NCBI GenBank assembly: GCA_965140405.1
Contig: OZ223208.1
Coordinates: 2,790,001 to 2,854,000 of the forward strand
DNA length: 64,000 nt
Source of the DNA: G963556115 sp963666605
GTDB lineage: Bacteria; Planctomycetota; SZUA-567
Direction of reading: 5' to 3'
Positions 38,069-46,064 of this stretch are shown here, in pieces. Numbering within the stretch: the stretch's first letter is position 1; the number at the start of each line of letters is the position of its first letter. The translations under genes and the position numbers were made by a program. Under the pieces are notes generated by a model, which did not search any database, was not told the DNA's origin, and saw nothing but the letters and a program-made list of their open reading frames with translations.

Positions 38069-38110
38069 ATAACTCCCCCTGCCAATCTAGTCAGTGGGAG
38101 TTATTTTAAA
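38069..38110 (+). terminator. Terminator after htrA
   Basis: A 9-bp stem (ATAACTCCC at 38069-38077 with 38096-38104) and a GC-containing interior that can pair further, followed by TTTTAAA. Confidence 0.75.
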
Positions 38111-38159
38111 TTAAGAGTTTTCAAATAACGAAAAAAATACAAAAAAGCCTTTATACATA

Positions 38160-38187
38160 TTGACATAAGTCTAGTATTCTGTAATAT
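38160..38187 (+). promoter_or_regulatory. Sigma-70-type promoter of tRNA-Gln
   Basis: TTGACA at 38160-38165, a 16-bp spacer, then TAATAT at 38182-38187. The tRNA begins 18 bases after the -10 box, the expected distance for a short 5' leader. Confidence 0.8.
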
Positions 38188-38204
38188 ATTTTAGACATAA
38201 ATAT

Positions 38205-38278
38205 TGCCCCTTAGTCTAACGGCAGGACGGATGATTCTGGTTCATTTGGTCGGGGTTCGAATCCCTGAGGGGCAACCA
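38205..38278 (+). tRNA. tRNA-Gln (anticodon CUG)
   Basis: The acceptor stem TGCCCCT (38205-38211) pairs with AGGGGCA (38268-38274); discriminator A at 38275 and an encoded CCA at 38276-38278. The anticodon stem GATGA/TCATT encloses the loop TTCTGGT, giving anticodon CTG (reads CAG). The T arm has GGTTCGAATCC. It is the likely integration site of the element that follows, since an integrase gene starts 160 bp downstream. Confidence 0.96.
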
Positions 38279-38286
38279 AACTCAAG

Positions 38287-38320
38287 AACGCACTGATTCA
38301 TACCAGTGCGTTTTTTCTTT
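38287..38320 (+). terminator. Terminator after tRNA-Gln
   Basis: A 9-bp stem (AACGCACTG at 38287-38295 with 38304-38312), followed by TTTTCTTTT. Confidence 0.85.
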
Positions 38321-38372
38321 TATACCAACCACTTACAAGATTCCCCTGTTCACCCCAGTCCGAAGAAATCCC

Positions 38373-38430
38373 TTGACATCCGTCTATATTAACGGTATTT
38401 TTGACGGTATAATCTCAATACCGTCAAAAA
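38373..38430 (+). promoter_or_regulatory. Integrase promoter with overlapping palindromic operator
   Basis: TTGACA at 38373-38378, a 17-bp spacer and TATTTT at 38396-38401 form a promoter. A perfect 13-bp inverted repeat (TTTTTGACGGTAT at 38398-38410 with 38418-38430) covers the -10 box and start point, ending nine bases before the integrase ATG. A further half-like AACGGTATT sits at 38391-38399. This suggests repression of integrase by a protein bound here. The hairpin could also hide the ribosome binding site (AAGGAAAT) in the mRNA. Confidence 0.65.
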
Positions 38431-38439
38431 GGAAATCAC

Positions 38440-39654
38440 ATGCCGCTATCAGACCTCAAAGTACGTAAACTCAAGCCAAAGGACAAACAATACAAAATAT
38501 CAGATATGGAAGCACTATACATACTTGTAAACCCATCTGGTAGTAAACTCTGGAAAATGGATTATTGTTTTGAAGGCAAGCGCAAAACAATGTCATTTGG
38601 AAAGTACCCTGCCGTTACCTTGAAGAAAGCACGTCAAAGAAAAGACGAAGCGAGAGAACTCCTTGCTGACGGTATCGACCCAATGGTAAAAAAGAAAGAA
38701 GAACTACAAAAGGTGGTCGAGAAGACAGTAAACACCTTTGAAAACATCGCCAGAGAGTGGTACGACACATATAGAGCCAAATGGTCAGAAAAACACGCTG
38801 TCCGCATCCTAGCCAGACTAGAGAATCACCTATTCCCAACAATTGGTCACCTACCAATTAAAGAGGTAACAACCAGAGACCTCAGAAAATTGATAGACAC
38901 AATCAGCAATAGCGATCTAAAGAAGAATACCCGTCAAAATACCAACAAAGCCCCAACAATCAAACGAGCTCTACAGCACTGTAGCAATGTATTCCTCTAC
39001 GCTATACAAACTGAACGAGCAGACTATGACATCACTGTAAACGTAAAAGGTTTAACCCCACCCCACAAAGAAAAACACCACGCTTCAATAACAACACCCA
39101 AGGAAATAGGAGAATTCCTCCGCAAAGCAGACGATTTCAAAGACAATACCCTAGTAAGCATCCTACTAAGACTCACTCCCCTAGTCTTCGTCCGCCCTAC
39201 AGAGCTACGAGAAGCCAGCTGGGAGGAATTTGATTTTGACGATAATCTCTGGAGAATCCCAGAAGAACGCATGAAGATGGGCAGACCACACATAGTCCCC
39301 CTAGCCACTCAAGCCCAAAAATTACTGAACGAACTCAAACAACACACATCAAATAGTGAGTTCCTATTCCCATCTGACCGTGCAAAATCAGGAATAATCA
39401 GCGACAACACCCTCAGGAAAACAATTATCGACAAACTAGGCTATCCACAAGGCACAGTAGCTCCACACGGCTTCCGCTCGACCGCAACGACTCTATTAAA
39501 TGAGCTCGGATTCAACTCAGATGCCATAGAACGCCAACTTGCACACGGAGAACGCAACTCCGTCCGCGCAGCCTACAACTACGCCCAATACCTCTCCCAA
39601 CGCCGCGAAATGATGCAAAAATGGGCTGATTACTTAGACAAACTAAAGCTTTAG
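38440..39654 (+). CDS. Tyrosine integrase, P4 family
   Basis: Site-specific recombinase that would insert and excise the element at the tRNA gene. It has 404 residues: an N-terminal arm-binding domain of the DUF4102 type (about 1-85), a core-binding domain (about 95-195) and a catalytic domain. The active-site residues are all visible: Arg252 (VRPTE), His343 and Arg346 (HGFR), His369 (LAHGE) and Tyr379 (AAYNYAQY). The gene is oriented away from the tRNA, as usual for P4-like integrases. It is apparently functional. Confidence 0.95.
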   Translation: MPLSDLKVRKLKPKDKQYKISDMEALYILVNPSGSKLWKMDYCFEGKRKTMSFGKYPAVTLKKARQRKDEARELLADGIDPMVKKKEELQKVVEKTVNTFENIAREWYDTYRAKWSEKHAVRILARLENHLFPTIGHLPIKEVTTRDLRKLIDTISNSDLKKNTRQNTNKAPTIKRALQHCSNVFLYAIQTERADYDITVNVKGLTPPHKEKHHASITTPKEIGEFLRKADDFKDNTLVSILLRLTPLVFVRPTELREASWEEFDFDDNLWRIPEERMKMGRPHIVPLATQAQKLLNELKQHTSNSEFLFPSDRAKSGIISDNTLRKTIIDKLGYPQGTVAPHGFRSTATTLLNELGFNSDAIERQLAHGERNSVRAAYNYAQYLSQRREMMQKWADYLDKLKL

Positions 39655-41145
39655 CACATACTAATATATAAATTATTAATAAAAGAATATATTAAACTTC
39701 AATATTTCCTATTAAAATTCTATAACCGAACTCAGCAAATAATCACGTAAAACAAACTTTTTTAAAAAAATAATTATGTGCTAATAATCATCTATAAAGC
39801 ATATAAAATAAACCATTATTTTTTAAAAAAACTAATAATATTGTTACCGTTTTAATGAAAATAACTAGTTTCTTTTTTATAATGAAGTTAGTTTTCTTTG
39901 ATCATTATTTGTTTTGTCTTTCTGTATAAAATATATAATAAAATCTATTTCATAACTTGTTTTTAAGTACAAAAAGGGAAAAACTTTTTAATTCTTAATA
40001 AATTTACTATCTAAAAAATGAACATGACATTTTTAAATAATTCAACTTGTTTGCATTATTTTTTTCGCTCTAATTAGCTTCTTTATGATATTGCATTTAT
40101 TTTTGTTATACATTTTTTAACAATAATATTTTGCTGGAATTTTGTTTTTAAATACTGAAAATCAATTATCTTTCCTAAGGAATGCCAAAATTTAATTTTT
40201 AAAAAAAACTTTTACTATAATTCAAATTATCATACTATTTAAATTTTCACAGAACAAATACTGTAAAAAGTTTTTAAAAATATCTTCATTATAATAATTA
40301 AGATCTAAAAAAAATTGATTTATAATTCTGCAAATATAAGTACTACAAATAAAATATTGTATCGCAATCTATTCTTTTATGCATTATGTATTCTCACAAT
40401 CAACTACACAATAATCAGTTACAAAAAATACACCTCCTAGCAATAGAGATATATCCTATATCGCAATTCATACAGCTAAATAGTTTCTTTGATTGAATTT
40501 TTAATATAACTTTTTGATATTTAATTGTAAAAATTAAATATTAGTTTATAAATTATAATTCACACCGATTAGGACTTCTTTTTTAATAATATTGATTTCA
40601 TCATTTCAGTATAAATGTTGTATTTAATATTTGTATATTTATTATTTAGCATTTTGTAAATCAATTTATTTCTTAATTTTAAGTCTTAAGATTCATTATA
40701 ATTTCGTTTTTAATTTTGAAGTTTTAAAATTCACTTATATCTTTTTAAATTTTAAATCAAAAATTATAATTTAAAATTGTTAATACCTATTTCAAAATTA
40801 CTGACACTTTTTTAATTTTTATTTTCTAATTTATCGTTTATTCTTATACATAATTATTGAGATTTTTTAAAAAAACACGTAATTTGTTTTTAAAAATGTC
40901 TATAATTTTTTCTATCTTTTTTATATAACTTTTCTAACTTCAATTTTTCATATACTTAATCAAAGCATAATCCGTACCCACATAAAATCATCATATTAAA
41001 GGACTTACCCAAACAACCCGTCATATTTTATTATTGACACCACCAACCAAAACTCATATTGATTATATTCAAGAACAACTTAGTTCAAACGTGTACACTT
41101 CTGGCCAGAAGAGTTTATTGTTAAAAATTTTTTAAGGAATAAATT
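39655..41145. other. 1.5-kb extremely AT-rich region without genes
   Basis: Between the integrase and AlpA lies a stretch made almost wholly of A and T runs, well below the GC level of its neighbours. No frame with a credible ribosome binding site or protein composition was seen on either strand. It may be a silenced or decayed segment, a replication-origin-like unwinding region for the replication genes downstream, or a regulatory leader. The last 150 bp before 41145 are less extreme and should hold the alpA promoter. Confidence 0.6.
41098..41111. promoter_or_regulatory. 14-bp palindrome upstream of alpA
   Basis: CTTCTGGCCAGAAG is a perfect palindrome ending 34 bases before the AlpA start codon, in otherwise AT-rich DNA. 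It is probably an operator for AlpA itself or another element regulator. Confidence 0.45.
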
Positions 41146-41367
41146 ATGAAAAGAAAACGCAAACCTAAGTCATTGCCCAAAGAAGGACTAGCCCGCTTGC
41201 CAGAAGTATTAGAAGCAATGGGGATTTGTAAAACAACCTGGTATGCTGGAATCAAGACAGGACGGTATCCTAAACAAGTTCGCCCAAGTGCAGGTACAGT
41301 GGCATGGAGAGTTGAAGAGATTAGAGAGTTAATTGCGAATCTGGAGGTGGCTGAAAATGACGAGTAA
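41146..41367 (+). CDS. AlpA-family regulator / excisionase-like protein
   Basis: A 73-residue MerR-like winged-helix DNA-binding protein of the AlpA type (LARLPEVLEAMGICKTTWYAGIKTGRYPKQV in conserved arrangement). Such proteins control integrase or act in excision of P4-like elements. A ribosome binding site (TTAAGGAAT) precedes the ATG. It overlaps the following gene by 11 bases, so the two are co-translated. Confidence 0.88.
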   Translation: MKRKRKPKSLPKEGLARLPEVLEAMGICKTTWYAGIKTGRYPKQVRPSAGTVAWRVEEIRELIANLEVAENDE

Positions 41368-41710
41368 TATCTTTAATCAAATTAATCAAGCATTATCGCA
41401 CAGATTACACGAAGCCCTCAAAATATTGTTACCAGATGGAAAAGTCATAGGAAAGTACTACACCTGCGCATCAATTAAGGGTGGACATGGTCAATCTTGC
41501 AAGACCGATCTTTCCAGTGGTAGGGGTTGTGATTATGCCTCTGGGGAGAAATGGGGAGACATTATAGCACTTGTAGCACTGCAACATAGGTCATCACAGT
41601 ATGAAGCAGCGTTGTTCCTTGCTGATATGTTTAACATTGATCTCAACAATCAGTATTCAGGAAGTCATAGTGAATTTACGGGAGAATCTGGATGGAGTCG
41701 GAAAAACTAA
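41357..41710 (+). CDS. Primase-N-like accessory protein of the replication module
   Basis: A 117-residue protein, started at ATG 41357 where GGAGG lies 10 bases upstream; a TTG at 41333 is poorer. The segment KYYTCASIKGGHGQSCKTDL then GCDYASGEKWGDIIALVALQH and a SQYEAALFLADMF end resemble the N-terminal part of plasmid primases that precede Toprim domains (split here by spacers). It overlaps the next gene by 19 bases. It probably works as a split primase half with the Toprim protein. The conserved zinc ligands of CHC2 fingers are not visible. Confidence 0.6.
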   Translation: MTSNIFNQINQALSHRLHEALKILLPDGKVIGKYYTCASIKGGHGQSCKTDLSSGRGCDYASGEKWGDIIALVALQHRSSQYEAALFLADMFNIDLNNQYSGSHSEFTGESGWSRKN

Positions 41711-43614
41711 TATTACCTATTTCTGAGCCAATTCCTGAACTACCTACAAAGTTTCAAAATGCAACAATTTACGACTATAAAAGTCAATACGGTCAGTTGC
41801 TCTGGTGCCTAATTAGGATCGACAATCCAGACGGGACTAAAAGCTACTTACCACAAACAGTATGGGAGAATAGTTCGGGTAATAGAAATTGGAAGAACAA
41901 AGCTCCGCCAGCACCAAGACACATGTATGGTCTCGATAGATTGGGAAAAGCTGATTCATCTAAGCCAATACTCATAGTCGAAGGTGAAAAAGCAGCAGAT
42001 GCAGCAAAAAAGCTTTTCCCAGACTATATCTGTATGACTTGGCAAGGTGGAGCAAATGCGGTAAATATGACAGACTGGTCACCTCTTGAGAATCGTGAGA
42101 TAATTATCTGCCCAGACAACGATGAAACTGGGATCAAGGCAGCACTCAAGATAGCAGACATACTTGATGAGAATTATGCGAATAAAGCGAAAATAGTCTG
42201 TTTACCAGAAGAGTTACCACCCAAATGGGATGCTGCTGATCCTATTCCTGTTGGGGTAAACATTCACGAGTTGCTTAGTAATGCTGTATTCAAGGATGAA
42301 TTTCTAAGATATTATATGAAGCGTCATCAAGGCAGTAGTATTCCAATTGACGTAATTGCTGAATCTGAAGAAAGCTTTGATATACCAGAATGGCCTGTTC
42401 CAGACCAAGCAGTATTTTTGGGTTTTGCTGGTAGGTTTGTTGCACTTGCGACTAGAGACAGCGAAGCAGATTTGATAGCTGTACTTATGACCTTGTTTGT
42501 AAGATTTGGAGCAGAAGTATTTCAACACGAAGAAGATAAGGGCGCATATTGTTTTGTAGGAAATACGAAGCATCCACCTTGCATATTTATTGTAGTAACT
42601 GGAGATTCAGCAAAAGCGAGAAAAGGTGTCTCGGTAAGCCCTGTAACAGCTTTATTTGATAGGAACACATGTAATGATCACAAACTGCTGGAAATGAATC
42701 TGCCACCTCCTGCAAAGGTCAGTGGCGGCCCACTCTCCAGTGGGGAAGGTCTGGGGTACCAGTTTCACTTAATGTCAAAAGATCAAGATAATCCAGATAG
42801 AAGACTCTTTATTCAAGACGAAGAATTTGCCAGTGCTCTAGCATGTTGTAATAGACAAGGTAATACGTTGTCTATGGCGGTTAGGACATTCTGGGATGGT
42901 AAACCATATTCACCACTGACAAAGAATGACCCTGTTGAAGTTGATCGAGCTCATCTATGTATATTGTCACACATTACTCAGGATGAGTTAAAAAGTAAGA
43001 TGACTTCATTACAGATTTGTAACGGATTTGGAAATCGCTTTTTGTGGGTCTGTGCAAGGAGAACTAAGGAAGTACCTTTGCCCCGACCAATGCCACAAGA
43101 TGAACTTTCAGAGTTACAACTTGAACTCTGGAGCCTTGTTCAAAAAGCACAAAACTTATCAGAGGTAACGATGACAACGGAAGGGGAAAAACGATGGTGT
43201 GAGATTTACTCAAAACTGACCAAAGCTTACTCTGGAATGTTTGGAGCGATTACCGCAAGGTCAGAACCACAGACATTACGGCTAGCATTAATTTATGCTC
43301 TTTTAGATGGAAAGGACAGAATAGATGTGGGACATATAAACTCTGCTTATGCACTCTGGCAGTACTGTAGTGACTCAGCAAAGTACCTATTTGGCGACCA
43401 TTCTTCAGATCCACTAGAGGAGAAAGTCATTACTATTTTACAATCAGGATCACTCAGTTTAACAGCCCTAAGTAATGCGCTGGCTAATCACGTACCAAAG
43501 GAGAAACTAAAATCTATACTTATGAAATTGGAATCATCAAACCGAATAACTATACAGACCGAACGTACCAACGGTCGCCCTAAAAAGATCATCACCCTAT
43601 GCGAAAAAAGCTAA
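41692..43614 (+). CDS. Toprim / DUF3987-like replication protein
   Basis: A 640-residue protein. Residues about 90-165 form a Toprim fold with metal ligands in IVEGEKAAD (Glu98) and CPDNDETG (Asp142, Asp144). The rest resembles DUF3987 helicase-like proteins of plasmids and integrated elements. The P-loop position reads VVTGDSAKARKGVS (about 302-314) instead of a classical GxxGxGK[ST]; similar GKT-poor loops occur in this family. Together with the small upstream gene it may serve replication of the excised element. A winged-helix-like C-terminus is possible. Confidence 0.72.
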   Translation: MESEKLILPISEPIPELPTKFQNATIYDYKSQYGQLLWCLIRIDNPDGTKSYLPQTVWENSSGNRNWKNKAPPAPRHMYGLDRLGKADSSKPILIVEGEKAADAAKKLFPDYICMTWQGGANAVNMTDWSPLENREIIICPDNDETGIKAALKIADILDENYANKAKIVCLPEELPPKWDAADPIPVGVNIHELLSNAVFKDEFLRYYMKRHQGSSIPIDVIAESEESFDIPEWPVPDQAVFLGFAGRFVALATRDSEADLIAVLMTLFVRFGAEVFQHEEDKGAYCFVGNTKHPPCIFIVVTGDSAKARKGVSVSPVTALFDRNTCNDHKLLEMNLPPPAKVSGGPLSSGEGLGYQFHLMSKDQDNPDRRLFIQDEEFASALACCNRQGNTLSMAVRTFWDGKPYSPLTKNDPVEVDRAHLCILSHITQDELKSKMTSLQICNGFGNRFLWVCARRTKEVPLPRPMPQDELSELQLELWSLVQKAQNLSEVTMTTEGEKRWCEIYSKLTKAYSGMFGAITARSEPQTLRLALIYALLDGKDRIDVGHINSAYALWQYCSDSAKYLFGDHSSDPLEEKVITILQSGSLSLTALSNALANHVPKEKLKSILMKLESSNRITIQTERTNGRPKKIITLCEKS

Positions 43615-43989
43615 GAAAGAGAAATAACTCAATTAATCTTAATTCGTTATATTAGCTTATTTCGCTTAATTCGCAGTAAGACCAACACAGCTATGCTGGC
43701 TCTGTTGACTATTAAATGAATCTGTTTTTACAGTCAACATTCCAACTCAACGACACCGTGAAAAGAATCTGCTTATCACGGAGCGAGGAAACACGCCTTG
43801 TCGTTAAGCTGGAATAGCCAGCATACCCAACGTGGGCACAGACTTCGTCTGCTTCACGTTGGGCTGGTCAGGGGAAGTATCCCCTTGAATCCCCTCTTAG
43901 TTTATAGCTCCCCAAAGAGGGAAACTATAAACCGTACCGAAAGTCTCACAACTTTACGGTACTAATTAAAACCATAGAAAGGATTACCA
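43615..43989. other. Candidate oriT region with several hairpins
   Basis: 375 bp upstream of mobC. From 43740 on it is GC-richer than its surroundings and packed with structure: GCTGG/CCAGC (43808-43821), a 9-bp stem CCCAACGTG/CACGTTGGG (43826-43834 with 43855-43863) enclosing CAGAC-TTCG-TCTG, and GGGGA/TCCCC (43871-43884). In ColE1-like and other small mobilizable systems the transfer origin lies directly before the mobilization genes. The nic site is not identified. The 5' part also has the repeat TTATTTCGCTTAATTCGC at 43657-43674. Confidence 0.55.
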
Positions 43990-44295
43990 ATGAATCGTGA
44001 TTACAACATCAAAGTACGTGTCTCCAAGATTGAGCGCCAGCATATAAATGAACTGGCAGCAGAGACAGATATGACTATCTCCGATCTTATACGACACCGC
44101 TTACTCAAGATTCGCCTTAGAAACTCGAATCATGAAAAAGAACTTATCCGGCAAGTCGCACGTATCGGCTCAAATCTCAACCAGCTTGCCCGTTGGGCAA
44201 ACACACATAAAAGTCGCACTCCTTCATTAGAAACAGTCCTCTGGCTGAACCGAATATATGAAGAAGTCAAAAGTTTAAAAAACAGAAAGGAATAA
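43990..44295 (+). CDS. mobC: Mobilization accessory protein MobC
   Basis: A 101-residue relaxosome protein. An N-terminal ribbon-helix-helix segment (VRVSKIERQHINELAAETDMTISDL, here described in parts) is followed by the MobC signature ARIGSNLNQLARWAN. It would bind oriT and recruit the relaxase, whose gene starts two bases later. A good ribosome binding site (AGAAAGGAT) is present. Confidence 0.9.
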   Translation: MNRDYNIKVRVSKIERQHINELAAETDMTISDLIRHRLLKIRLRNSNHEKELIRQVARIGSNLNQLARWANTHKSRTPSLETVLWLNRIYEEVKSLKNRKE

Positions 44296-44296
44296 G

Positions 44297-45943
44297 ATGC
44301 TAGTAAAACCATTTGCACATGGTAAAGGTAGTGGTGACGCAGCAGTATACTACCTACTCAGAATGGATTACCACGGTAGACAGGAGCACCCACCAAACAT
44401 ACTTAGAGGTGATCCTGAAATGACTAAAGAATTAATAAACAGTATTGATAGAGAATGGAAGTTCACCGCTGGTGTCTGTTCTTGGAGCGGTGAAGACACC
44501 GTCACTCCAGAACAAGAAGTAGAAATGATGGAAAAACTTGAAGAGCTTGCATTCGCTGGTTTAGAGCATGACCAATATAACATTTTGTGGGTACGCCATA
44601 GCCATGCAAATCACCATGAACTTCACTTTGTAATACCACGTATGGAACTATCAACAGGTAATGCATTCAACGCTTTCCCCCCTGGCTGGGAGAAGGACTT
44701 TAGTCACTTTAGGGATTATATGAATGTCAAACATGACTGGACAAAACCTAATGACCCAGACCGCAAAAGGATCTTTACTCCAAGTAACGCAGACATAATT
44801 GAAGCACGACTAACCCGTTGGGGACAGAATCCAACAAAGAACGAAAAAGATAGCGTCAGAAAAGAGATCAATAACTTTATTAAAGGAAGGATTGAAAATG
44901 GACTAATACATGACAGAGCTGATATTATCAGCACCCTACAAGAGGTCGGGCTACAAATTAATCGAGAGGGCAAGAATTACATTTCAGTCAAAGACCCTGA
45001 CAGTAATATTAAAATTAGACTCAAAGGAGGTGTTTATGAACATCAATGGAAAGCTGCATGCTCTACAGGAGAAGCTGCAAGAGAAAGGAAAACAGGAGCA
45101 GGAAGTATTCAAGCAGGAGCAAGAAGTATTCAAGAAGGTATACGAAGAGAACTTGCAGAATATGAGCAAGGACTTACAAAAGTCATCCGCAAGAGAGCTC
45201 TATATAATGAAAACCGCTACCCTAGCAGAAATTCGCAAGACATCAAAAAGGTTGAAAAGGGAATCCCGTTTAATGAGCAAAGCATTCATCGGCACATGGC
45301 TGATAAATCTGATGATGGGATTTATGATATCGACAGGAGTGACAATTGGGCTTATTTATACAATGGAATGGAGAACAGACAGCATAGAAGCAGAAATATC
45401 GAAGTTGAACAGAGTAAAGACAGCCATTCAGGATCACAAGATGGACATACAGAGATTATTGAACAAGACAGAGGGAGCATATCTTTACAAAAACAAGGGA
45501 GAAACGTACGTAGTATTTCCGAGAGGGATCGACCTCAATACTTACTGCGAGATAGACGACCAGCCAGCGATCAAGGTCAAAAAGTAAGATCAGAAGGCGT
45601 ATCATTTATTAATTCCAATACAAATATGAATCAAGGATATCAAAATGAAAAATCCCACAGAAATCGAGACACTTGCATTAGAAATGATAGAAACAGTACG
45701 CAAAGATTTATTAAAACAAATCGAAAATGCTCGCCAAGAAGCTATGAACAGCTTCGAGATATGGACAGGCGAGCAAATGGAAAAGTTGGAGCTTATAATA
45801 AGCGAATTCGACAGATTAGAGAACTCTGCCAATGCATTCGAGACATTACGTCAAACCTGTTTAAAATTGCAAATAGTTGTAGAAGCAATGAAAGACAGCA
45901 AGTAAGACCTGATAAATCACAAACACATGATTTTAAAAGATAG
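44297..45943 (+). CDS. mobA: Relaxase / mobilization nuclease MobA
   Basis: Nicks oriT and leads the strand into the recipient; the conjugation channel must come from another element. It has 548 residues. The N-terminus has the pattern MLVKPFAHGKGSGDAAVYYL with candidate catalytic Tyr18/19. The metal motif is HSHANHHELHF: His101, Glu108, His110, so it resembles the HEN-type relaxases of ColE1 MbeA but with His for the last Asn. The C-terminal half is low-complexity and hydrophilic, and its DNA also encodes two other proteins in another frame. Confidence 0.88.
   Translation: MLVKPFAHGKGSGDAAVYYLLRMDYHGRQEHPPNILRGDPEMTKELINSIDREWKFTAGVCSWSGEDTVTPEQEVEMMEKLEELAFAGLEHDQYNILWVRHSHANHHELHFVIPRMELSTGNAFNAFPPGWEKDFSHFRDYMNVKHDWTKPNDPDRKRIFTPSNADIIEARLTRWGQNPTKNEKDSVRKEINNFIKGRIENGLIHDRADIISTLQEVGLQINREGKNYISVKDPDSNIKIRLKGGVYEHQWKAACSTGEAARERKTGAGSIQAGARSIQEGIRRELAEYEQGLTKVIRKRALYNENRYPSRNSQDIKKVEKGIPFNEQSIHRHMADKSDDGIYDIDRSDNWAYLYNGMENRQHRSRNIEVEQSKDSHSGSQDGHTEIIEQDRGSISLQKQGRNVRSISERDRPQYLLRDRRPASDQGQKVRSEGVSFINSNTNMNQGYQNEKSHRNRDTCIRNDRNSTQRFIKTNRKCSPRSYEQLRDMDRRANGKVGAYNKRIRQIRELCQCIRDITSNLFKIANSCRSNERQQVRPDKSQTHDFKR
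45036..45587 (+). CDS. MobB-like membrane coiled-coil protein nested in mobA
   Basis: A 183-residue protein in another plus-strand frame, wholly inside mobA. The start is strongly supported: AAAGGAGG lies seven bases before ATG 45036. The first 80 residues are a Lys/Glu/Gln coiled coil. One membrane helix follows (WLINLMMGFMISTGVTIGL, about residues 86-104), then a second helical part and a soluble end. ColE1 MbeB is likewise encoded inside mbeA in another frame. The likely role is stabilising the relaxosome at the membrane. Confidence 0.72.
   Translation: MNINGKLHALQEKLQEKGKQEQEVFKQEQEVFKKVYEENLQNMSKDLQKSSARELYIMKTATLAEIRKTSKRLKRESRLMSKAFIGTWLINLMMGFMISTGVTIGLIYTMEWRTDSIEAEISKLNRVKTAIQDHKMDIQRLLNKTEGAYLYKNKGETYVVFPRGIDLNTYCEIDDQPAIKVKK
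45093..45134 (+). repeat. 21-bp tandem duplication in the overlapping mob genes
   Basis: Two adjacent copies (45093-45113 and 45114-45134) differing at one base, reading CAGGAGCARGAAGTATTCAA plus G. The length is divisible by three, so it adds one seven-residue unit to both overlapping proteins (QEQEVFK in the nested protein). Confidence 0.9.
45645..45905 (+). CDS. MobD-like small coiled-coil protein nested in mobA
   Basis: An 86-residue helical, charged protein (ETVRKDLLKQIENARQEAMN...), again in a different frame from mobA and inside its 3' end. CAAGGA lies seven bases before the ATG. It would match ColE1 MbeD, the second nested mobilization gene, by position and style rather than by clear sequence. 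Composition is protein-like, and random overlap frames of this length with a helical pattern are unlikely. The role may be in relaxosome entry exclusion or mobilization. Confidence 0.62.
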   Translation: MKNPTEIETLALEMIETVRKDLLKQIENARQEAMNSFEIWTGEQMEKLELIISEFDRLENSANAFETLRQTCLKLQIVVEAMKDSK

Positions 45944-45944
45944 T

Positions 45945-45978
45945 ATAATCCCAAGCAGACATTTCTGCTTGGGATTAT
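45945..45978 (+). terminator. Hairpin after the mobilization genes
   Basis: A perfect 15-bp stem (ATAATCCCAAGCAGA at 45945-45959 with 45964-45978) and a 4-base loop. It lies directly past mobA. The T-run is poor (TAAAATAAT), so it may be a terminator or a protective mRNA end. Confidence 0.7.
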
Positions 45979-46064
45979 TAAAATAATCTGTATTTTTGTA
46001 GTATACTTCATATAATTTACGATGTTAGCAAATCACCATATTCTCATTAATTAAAGGATTTATA

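Noticed and set aside
44910..45035. Longer upstream start for the nested gene inside mobA
   Set aside because: The strong AAAGGAGG site is at 45023-45030, before ATG 45036; the upstream part has no such site and breaks the coiled-coil pattern.
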